Shown: one piece after another, positions 33,123 to 38,745 of the stretch
Layout of the letters: every line of letters starts with the position of its first letter
Numbering within the stretch: the stretch's first letter is position 1
NCBI GenBank assembly: GCA_964546285.1
Contig: CAZJJK010000018.1
Location: forward strand, 1 to 38,745
DNA length: 38,745 nt
Source: CAZJJK01 sp964546285
Lineage (GTDB): Bacteria > Spirochaetota > Spirochaetia > Treponematales > Breznakiellaceae
Direction of reading: 5' to 3'
Made by a program: the position numbers and the translations under genes
Notes under the pieces: model-generated
Databases searched by the model: none
Seen by the model: only the letters and a program-made list of their open reading frames with translations
Told to the model about the DNA's origin: nothing

Positions 33123-33160
33123 AATTAAAAGGGCTAGCCGCAAAGCTAGCCCTTTTAATT
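33123..33160. terminator. Bidirectional rho-independent terminator
   Basis: AATTAAAAGGGCTAGC and its exact complement GCTAGCCCTTTTAATT, 16-bp arms around a 6-nt loop (33139-33144). A-tract and T-tract flank both sides, so it can terminate the convergent SPOR-protein gene and secA. The right arm ends one base before the secA stop codon. Confidence 0.92.
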
Positions 33161-35956
33161 TTATCGGCCATGACATTGCTTATATTTTTTACCGCTTCCA
33201 CAGGGGCATGGATCATTTCTACCGACTTTTGGATAGGCGCGAACCACGGTAGCGACCCGATTATCATTCATTGGACGGGCAGGTCCAGAAACCTTTCCAC
33301 CGGAAGGGGCTGTGTTTGGTCCGCTTGAAGCTCCAGAAACGCCGCCGGCAGCCGCGAAAGAAGATAAACCATTATGACTGGCTTGTTGCACCATAACGCT
33401 GGGTCTAGCGCGTCGATCGGCTTCATCAGCGGAGCGAACGCGTACTAAATAAACTCTTGAAGATATTTCTTGACGAATATCGTCAATCATCTTATCAAAT
33501 ATTTGAAAGCCCTCAATTTTATACTCAGTCAGAGGATTCTTTTGTCCATAGCTTCGTAGATAAACGGCTTCACGTAAGGCTTCCATGTTTTCCAAATGGT
33601 CAAGCCATTTTCTATCAATAGCTTGCAGATATTGCAGACGAATAAAGGAGTTTAAATTATCCGCACCGGCAAGTGCCTCTTTTTCTGATAAATCCTTTTC
33701 CAAACCTTCAGCTATGGTTTTAGCTAAAGCTTCCCCGTTAAAAGAAGCTGAACTAAGACTGTCAATATCTATCTGATATCCGAATTTTTCCTTAACATAT
33801 AAGGTTAAAGCATTCATGGCGGCTTGGGTGTCATTCCGCGCTTCTTTTAGGTAATTATCGATAGAATCTTGAATCATTTCGCCAGCGGTGTTTACTATCC
33901 TATCTCGAAGATGAGGATCTCGAAGAATTCCATCCCTTTGGTCATAGATAAATTTCCGCTGTTGATTTAATACATCATCGTAGTCTAAAAGGTGTTTACG
34001 AATCTCAAAATTTCTTTCCTCAACTTTTTTTTGGGCTTTTTCTATACTACGGTTCAGCCAAGGATGATATATTGGCTCTCCCGCTTCCATTCCTATTTTG
34101 GACATAAGATTTTTTATATTCGTACCGCCGAATAGGCGCATTAATTCATCATCCATAGATATGAAAAAACGCGAACGGCCAGGGTCTCCTTGCCGTCCTG
34201 AACGACCACGAAGTTGGTTGTCTATACGTCGGCTTTCGTGCCTTTCGGTGCCTATAACATAAAGCCCGCCAACAGAACGTACCTTATCATAATCATCTCG
34301 CCATTTTTTGTACTCTTGCTCATAGGCGGAAACGTATTGTTCATTTGTGGCGTTTGTGCCTATCCGTTTGCGTGCGCGATATTCTGGGTTTCCGCCTAAT
34401 TTTATATCGGTACCACGGCCAGCCATGTTAGTGGCTATCGTGACGGCACCATAAGCGCCCGCTTCAGCGATTATTATGGCTTCACGGGCGTGGTTTTTCG
34501 CGTTCAAAACCTCATGAGGAATACCACGGCGAGTTAATAGGGTAGCGATCTTTTCAGATTTTTCAATAGAAACAGTTCCCACTAATGTTGGTTGGCCGCG
34601 CTGGTGCGCATCAGCTATTTCCTCAGTTAAGGCGGCCCATTTGTCGCCCTCGTTAAGATAGACGATATCGTCCTCATCCATTCTCGCGACAGGTAGGTTT
34701 GTTGGAATAACAACAACGTCAAGATTATAGATTTTACTAAATTCCGTGGCTTCCGTATCAGCGGTTCCGGTCATGCCGGCTATTTTTTTATACAGCCTAA
34801 AGAAGTTTTGGAAGGTGATAGTCGCTAAAGTCCGATTGCGCTGAGCTATACGAATACGCTCTTTAGCCTCAATCGCCTGATGTAAGCCATCGGAATAACG
34901 ACGGCCGTGAAGAATACGGCCGGTAAACTCATCAACAATTTGGACAAGGCCGTCTTGAACAACGTAGTCAACGTCGATATGAAATAATTTATGAGAACGT
35001 AAAGACTGCGTAAAATAGTGTATAAATTCAAAGTTTCCTTCATCAAACAGACTACCGGAAATTAAACCGCGTTTCTGAAGAAGTGATTCAATTTTCGTTA
35101 AGCCATCATTAGTGAATGAAACGTTTTTATTCTTTTCATTAATTTTAAAATCGCCAACGAGTTCCTCGCCTTGAGACTCATCGGGATATTCGCCGTTTTC
35201 TTTCTTTGTCACCTCAACAAGCTGGCCAACTAATTTATCGCATTCAGAGAATTTAAAAGTGTCGTCTTCAGCCGCGCCAGAAATAATGAGAGGCGTTCTG
35301 GCTTCATCAATCAGGATGGAGTCAATTTCGTCCACTATGCAAAAAATATGATCGCGCTGGACTCTACCTTCGATATCCCAACGCATATTATCCCGTAAAT
35401 AATCAAAACCGAATTCGTTATTAGTACCATATGTGATATCAGCGTTATAATTAACGCGTCGTCGATCGATATCCATATCTGAAAGAATGGTACCAACGCT
35501 TATGCCAAGTAATTCATAAACCGGGCGCATCCAATCCGCGTCACGGGACGCTAGGTAATCGTTAACGGTAACGATATGAACACCAAGCCCAGAGATTGCG
35601 TTGAGATATGCGGCGCTGACGCTCATTAAGGTTTTGCCTTCACCAGTTTTCATCTCAACAATTTTGCCTTGATGAAGAACGATGGAACCTAGAACCTGAA
35701 CATCATAGGGACGCTCTCCCAGCTTGCGACGAGCGGCTTCTCGAGCTAGAGCGAAAGCTTCCGGTAAGAGAGAATCCAAGCTTTCACCTGAGGCATAACG
35801 CTCTCGAAACGACTGTGTAACATGAGAAAATTCGGAATCAGCCAAACTGAGAGCCCAAGCTTCGCGTTCATTAACCGCATGAAGCAACGGAAGCATTTTT
35901 TTAAGGTCACGTTCGTGCTGGGATCCGAATACGGCTTTAACCAGCTTTTCTAGCAT
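33161..35956 (-). CDS. secA: Preprotein translocase ATPase SecA
   Basis: Motor of the general secretion pathway, driving unfolded proteins through SecYEG. 931 aa, normal length. Walker A MKTGEGKT (102-109), VTVNDYLASRDADWM, TYGTNNEFGFDYLRDNM, VDEIDSILIDEARTPLIISG (DEAD-type Walker B), MTGTADTEATEF, TNMAGRGTDIKLGG and RRIDNQLRGRSGRQGDPG are all present. The C-terminus VGRNDPCPCGSGKKYKQCHG is a SEC-C zinc site (C-x-C-x8-C-H), preceded by a Ser/Gly/Pro-rich linker. The residue numbering and motifs show no disruption. No Shine-Dalgarno precedes ATG 35956; see the promoter entry. Confidence 0.98.
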   Translation of the reverse strand: MLEKLVKAVFGSQHERDLKKMLPLLHAVNEREAWALSLADSEFSHVTQSFRERYASGESLDSLLPEAFALAREAARRKLGERPYDVQVLGSIVLHQGKIVEMKTGEGKTLMSVSAAYLNAISGLGVHIVTVNDYLASRDADWMRPVYELLGISVGTILSDMDIDRRRVNYNADITYGTNNEFGFDYLRDNMRWDIEGRVQRDHIFCIVDEIDSILIDEARTPLIISGAAEDDTFKFSECDKLVGQLVEVTKKENGEYPDESQGEELVGDFKINEKNKNVSFTNDGLTKIESLLQKRGLISGSLFDEGNFEFIHYFTQSLRSHKLFHIDVDYVVQDGLVQIVDEFTGRILHGRRYSDGLHQAIEAKERIRIAQRNRTLATITFQNFFRLYKKIAGMTGTADTEATEFSKIYNLDVVVIPTNLPVARMDEDDIVYLNEGDKWAALTEEIADAHQRGQPTLVGTVSIEKSEKIATLLTRRGIPHEVLNAKNHAREAIIIAEAGAYGAVTIATNMAGRGTDIKLGGNPEYRARKRIGTNATNEQYVSAYEQEYKKWRDDYDKVRSVGGLYVIGTERHESRRIDNQLRGRSGRQGDPGRSRFFISMDDELMRLFGGTNIKNLMSKIGMEAGEPIYHPWLNRSIEKAQKKVEERNFEIRKHLLDYDDVLNQQRKFIYDQRDGILRDPHLRDRIVNTAGEMIQDSIDNYLKEARNDTQAAMNALTLYVKEKFGYQIDIDSLSSASFNGEALAKTIAEGLEKDLSEKEALAGADNLNSFIRLQYLQAIDRKWLDHLENMEALREAVYLRSYGQKNPLTEYKIEGFQIFDKMIDDIRQEISSRVYLVRVRSADEADRRARPSVMVQQASHNGLSSFAAAGGVSGASSGPNTAPSGGKVSGPARPMNDNRVATVVRAYPKVGRNDPCPCGSGKKYKQCHGR

Positions 35957-35962
35957 AGTCAG

Positions 35963-36013
35963 AATGTACTCGTTCTAGTCGCCGTTGACAAGCGCCGATG
36001 AGCCGTCTATCGT
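35963..36013. promoter_or_regulatory. Back-to-back divergent promoters sharing one -35 region (secA and lipoprotein)
   Basis: Plus strand: TTGACA (35985-35990), 17-nt spacer, TATCGT (36008-36013). Minus strand: TTGTCA (35991-35986), 17-nt spacer, TACATT (35968-35963). The two -35 boxes overlap almost wholly. In each direction the expected first transcribed base (about 7 nt past the -10) coincides with an ATG (36020 and 35956), suggesting leaderless mRNAs. Predicted by eye. Confidence 0.5.
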
Positions 36014-36019
36014 TTGACG

Positions 36020-37219
36020 ATGATCCTTCAGCTTTTAGCCCTCAGTTTAAGCGTGATCTTGATATCATGCGGCGACGTGAGCCTTCCTCCTATAGAGCGC
36101 GAGAACTTATTTGATCTTACTATTGGTAGAATGGAAGATCAAATCGATCTTTTTTCTTTGGAAACCAGGGAAAGCGTTTTAAAAAGCCGTATCGTCATGA
36201 AAGATGGGATTTTCTATCTGTCGGATACTCATGGCGCTAAAGTTACCCGCTTCACTTCTTATGGCGATCTTTTATCAATGGTTTACAATCCAGAAACGAA
36301 TCCGACCCCTTTGAACCTTTCTGATATTGATTCAGATGGCACCTTGTTAACCAGAAAAGCGGTGGCTTACCCATTAAATGAGCCTGGTTCAATAGCCGTG
36401 GATTCTCGTAATAATCTATACGTAGAGGACCGTTTACCTACTGATAGACGTATATATGATACTGAACGGAGAATGCTTTTTGATAGAATCGTACTTCGCT
36501 TTTCCGCTGATGGACAGGTTAAGGATTATTTAGGTCAAGAAGGGGTCGGTGGAACTCCTTTTACCAATATTGTTGAAATTAGTATTTCCGCTGAAGACGA
36601 TCCTGTCGTAATCTGCAGAATAAGCGGAGGCTGGGATGTTTTTTGGTTTGACGCTGATGGTAATTTACTATTTATCATAAAAATTGAAGAAGCTGACCTG
36701 CCAAAAGTGGAGGGGAAAAACGCCTTGGTCTCGCTGGACAGTATCAAAGTCGCGCCTGATAAAAAAAATCTTTATGTAAAGGTTGATTATTATAACGATA
36801 CAATAGACGCTTCCACGAATACGCGCGCCGGCATTGGTCATGATGCCTCAATTGTTTGGATTATGGATATCGCAACAGGCGAATTTGTTAAGCATGTTGA
36901 TATTCCATTATTCGAGGCCTTTGAGACTCAAAATGGCCGCCGAAGCTCCTCTGAAAGAATCTATTCGTTTTTAGGAGTGGCGCGCGATGGTAAACTATTC
37001 TTTTTTTCGCCTGATTCAGGCGGTTATTCCATTTTTATGTTAGAGCTAAGTTCAAATGTTAGGAAAAGAGGCTTTATTCGGGTAGATGATAACGAACTCA
37101 TATACAACACTTTTCATATATCGGGGAATGGCATTCTTTCGGCTTTGTTGGTTAGTGAGTTTGAAGCGTCCTTTGTCTGGTGGAGAACTGATCGCTTAAT
37201 AGGGGAGCCTAGAGCGTGA
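36020..37219 (+). CDS. Predicted lipoprotein, beta-propeller-like
   Basis: A 399-aa protein. The N-terminus MILQLLALSLSVILISCGD carries a lipobox-like LISC, so it is likely an exported lipoprotein anchored at Cys17 or so. The mature part contains repeated blade-like segments (GIFYLSDTHGAKVTRFTSYGD, SIAVDSRNNLYVEDR, IVLRFSADGQVKDYLG, KLFFFSPDSGGYSIFML), suggesting an NHL/YVTN-type beta-propeller. No enzymatic motif is visible. An in-frame TTG at 36014 lies in the -10 region, so ATG 36020 is preferred. It is the first of three overlapping or adjacent membrane-associated genes. Confidence 0.7.
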   Translation: MILQLLALSLSVILISCGDVSLPPIERENLFDLTIGRMEDQIDLFSLETRESVLKSRIVMKDGIFYLSDTHGAKVTRFTSYGDLLSMVYNPETNPTPLNLSDIDSDGTLLTRKAVAYPLNEPGSIAVDSRNNLYVEDRLPTDRRIYDTERRMLFDRIVLRFSADGQVKDYLGQEGVGGTPFTNIVEISISAEDDPVVICRISGGWDVFWFDADGNLLFIIKIEEADLPKVEGKNALVSLDSIKVAPDKKNLYVKVDYYNDTIDASTNTRAGIGHDASIVWIMDIATGEFVKHVDIPLFEAFETQNGRRSSSERIYSFLGVARDGKLFFFSPDSGGYSIFMLELSSNVRKRGFIRVDDNELIYNTFHISGNGILSALLVSEFEASFVWWRTDRLIGEPRA

Positions 37220-37785
37220 AAGAAGATAAAAATCCAGAAAATGGCCCTAACGAACAGGGCGCAAATAAACCTGGCTATGTGTCTTCTATCGTTTCTGAAG
37301 ATCTAAAAAAGAGTGATTTGCTCTATCATTATTCACGTGAACAAAGACTAGAGTCAGCCTCTCTATCCGTAAAAGAACTCTATGATTCTTCAAAAGTAGG
37401 GAAATCAGGTTTTTTTAGGCGGGCAATTTCCACAAAATCATCTAAATATATGCTTATTGTTTTGATGGTTCTTTTCGCGCTGGCTTTTTTTCTTCGATTT
37501 TTAGGAGTGGTTGAAAACACTAATGTGATACTAGCTGGAAACCGCTTGGTGATTGATTCAATACGTTATGAAGGCCGTTTATTTGTTTTTATCGATAAGA
37601 CAGCTCAAGAAAACGCGTATACGGGAGCTGTTTATGTGTCCGTGAATGACGTCGCTCGGTCGCTTGTTCACTTTTCACAAAATATCGAAGAAAAAGTAGT
37701 CGCCGTTATAGAAACCTCTATTGTTGTTGAAGAAATTATCTTTTCAGCCGGTAACGAAATATTAGTATATAAAATAAAGAAATAA
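37216..37785 (+). CDS. Single-pass membrane protein of unknown function
   Basis: A 189-aa protein starting at GTG 37216, overlapping the lipoprotein stop by 4 nt, with GGGAGCC upstream. The N-terminal 70 residues are polar and charged (cytoplasmic), followed by one transmembrane helix KYMLIVLMVLFALAFFLRFLG (about 77-97) and an extracytoplasmic domain (IRYEGRLFVFIDKTAQ, GAVYVSVNDVARSLVHF) rich in strands. No family recognised. Overlap with the lipoprotein gene suggests the two work together in the envelope. Confidence 0.65.
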   Translation: MKEDKNPENGPNEQGANKPGYVSSIVSEDLKKSDLLYHYSREQRLESASLSVKELYDSSKVGKSGFFRRAISTKSSKYMLIVLMVLFALAFFLRFLGVVENTNVILAGNRLVIDSIRYEGRLFVFIDKTAQENAYTGAVYVSVNDVARSLVHFSQNIEEKVVAVIETSIVVEEIIFSAGNEILVYKIKK

Positions 37786-37915
37786 TTGCTAAAAGTTGTA
37801 TCTGTGGGGCCCTTTTCAGAAGGCGTTTGTTTTCGTGAGAAGCTCACGTTGCTTACCCCTCTGTTGACCGGAACGCGGCCTTCCGTTATGGTTAAGGAGC
37901 AAAAAGAGGAGTCCG
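37786..37915 (+). other. Gap with small hairpin, no gene
   Basis: 130 nt between two membrane protein genes. CGTGAG-AAG-CTCACG (37834-37848) forms a 6-bp hairpin without a T run. A short TTG-started frame overlaps the next gene and shows no ribosome site; I see no gene here. Confidence 0.4.
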
Positions 37916-38323
37916 ATGATACAGTTTTATTTATTATCGATCCTACTCAACATAGTATCAGGCTATGCTTTAACGCAGGATAACGAGCTTCGCCCCGGAG
38001 TAATGGCGGGTATACGCGAGTTGCTTCAGGATGAAACCGTTCGCTTGATACTTGGCGTTCTTACAATGGTCGTAGGTTTCTTTAAGATTCTCTCCTGTAC
38101 CCGTGGGGATGTTCCCGTAATTGGTGATTTATTGCCAGCGCTGGGCGGTTTAGCCGCGGGCTTTAGTTTGCTCTTTGACTTCTATAAGGCACGTTCTGGC
38201 ATTAAGAATGAAAACGCTGAACGTATGGAAATGGTTTTCATTAAAAACCGCAGATGGATTGGGTATGGCGCTATGGTAAGCGCCTTTCTCCATTTTCTGT
38301 TCCCAGCGGTTATGTTTGTTTGA
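37916..38323 (+). CDS. Small multi-pass membrane protein
   Basis: A 135-aa protein with a strong ribosome site (GAGGAG, 4-5 nt before ATG 37916). Hydrophobic segments: FYLLSILLNIVSGYAL (about 4-19), VRLILGVLTMVVGFFKILS (about 42-60), LLPALGGLAAGFSLLFDFY (about 71-89) and IGYGAMVSAFLHFLFPAVMF at the C-terminus, so about four transmembrane helices with short loops. No enzymatic motif. It resembles small conserved spirochaete membrane proteins in style; function unknown. Confidence 0.7.
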   Translation: MIQFYLLSILLNIVSGYALTQDNELRPGVMAGIRELLQDETVRLILGVLTMVVGFFKILSCTRGDVPVIGDLLPALGGLAAGFSLLFDFYKARSGIKNENAERMEMVFIKNRRWIGYGAMVSAFLHFLFPAVMFV

Positions 38324-38358
38324 AATAAACAAGTGATAAATGGTTAACTAGTTTGTCT

Positions 38359-38745
38359 ATGCCGTTGTCTCGCTCGGTAGCCGGTATACTACTAAACGAT
38401 AAGCGCCTACTGATCGCTAAACGTCTACCTGGCGGTGATATGGGTGGCCGCTGGGAGTTTCCAGGCGGTAAGGTGGAAGTGTTTGAGGATGACAAGGTGG
38501 CCCTGATAAGGGAATTTAGAGAAGAGCTTGACATCACTATAAAAGTTGGTCGCCTTTTAGCGAGCGGTCAGTTTAAGAATCATGGTCATGAGGTTGTCCT
38601 CAATGCCTATGAGGTTTTTTCTGAAAATTATAATTTTCGTTTAGTCGATCACAGCGAGTGGCGTTGGGTATCTCCTGACGAGTTGAATACCTATTTACTC
38701 GCTGATTCGGATCGGACTCTAATACCTGACATTAAGCGTTCACTT
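38359..38745 (+). CDS. Nudix hydrolase, MutT-like, 3' end outside window
   Basis: A Nudix pyrophosphohydrolase; the first 129 codons are visible and the frame stays open to the window end. The Nudix box (residues 37-59, G-x5-E-x7-REFREELDI) is complete except that the final Gly is Asp, as also seen in other MutT proteins. RSVAGILLNDKRLLIAKR and RWEFPGGKVE are typical of 8-oxo-dGTP diphosphatases, which clean oxidised nucleotides. No strong ribosome site precedes ATG 38359. A role in NTP or NADH hydrolysis cannot be excluded. Confidence 0.85.
   Translation, partial: MPLSRSVAGILLNDKRLLIAKRLPGGDMGGRWEFPGGKVEVFEDDKVALIREFREELDITIKVGRLLASGQFKNHGHEVVLNAYEVFSENYNFRLVDHSEWRWVSPDELNTYLLADSDRTLIPDIKRSL

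Noticed and set aside
37786..37983. Possible 65-aa gene starting at TTG 37786
   Set aside because: It overlaps the well-supported membrane gene at 37916, has no ribosome site and begins right after a stop; more likely spacer.

Overview
The window looks like a chromosomal segment of a spirochaete, most likely Treponema-like. This rests on general resemblance only: SecA with a zinc-binding SEC-C tail, permissive lipoprotein and signal peptides, a PntC/AEPT-type pair and spirochaete-style hypothetical proteins. I ran no database search. I see no tRNA, rRNA, CRISPR array, transposase or phage gene.

Region A (about 1-20,125, all minus strand) is one long, tightly packed glycan operon. Reading with transcription, it begins with a promoter near 20,100, a one-POTRA Omp85-like outer-membrane barrel and a membrane protein of unknown function. 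GDP-mannose 4,6-dehydratase and GDP-fucose synthase follow, then a class V aminotransferase with a CTP:phosphonate/phosphocholine-type cytidylyltransferase, then the ABC exporter Wzm/Wzt. After that come glycosyltransferases (GT2, GT14, GT4), a hexapeptide acyltransferase, a fucosyltransferase-like protein, a cupin, a perosamine-synthase-like aminotransferase, UDP-glucose dehydrogenase and, cut by the window edge, UDP-glucuronate decarboxylase. The pathways imply precursors GDP-fucose, probably GDP-perosamine, UDP-glucuronate and UDP-xylose, possibly with a CMP-activated phosphonate or phosphocholine decoration. The segment from about 9,900 to 12,320 is strikingly AT-rich, and its edge falls inside wzt.

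Region B (20,182-22,946) holds a MarR_EPS-like regulator translationally coupled to aroB. Upstream is a perfect 12-bp inverted repeat. A small basic protein with a strong ribosome site and a cNMP-binding protein read divergently.

Region C (22,940-29,609, minus) is a second operon: a specialised NusG paralogue (LoaP/RfaH-like), a soluble CapD-type nucleotide-sugar dehydratase, a sugar aminotransferase and, by ATGA overlaps, three subunits of a molybdenum-hydroxylase-like enzyme with degenerate cofactor motifs.

Region D (29,651-38,745) is cell-envelope and housekeeping: a small exported protein, a very acidic RlpA/SPOR-like protein, a bidirectional terminator, secA, and divergently a lipoprotein, two membrane proteins and a Nudix hydrolase cut by the window end. 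secA and the lipoprotein appear to share one overlapping -35 region, and both may give leaderless transcripts.
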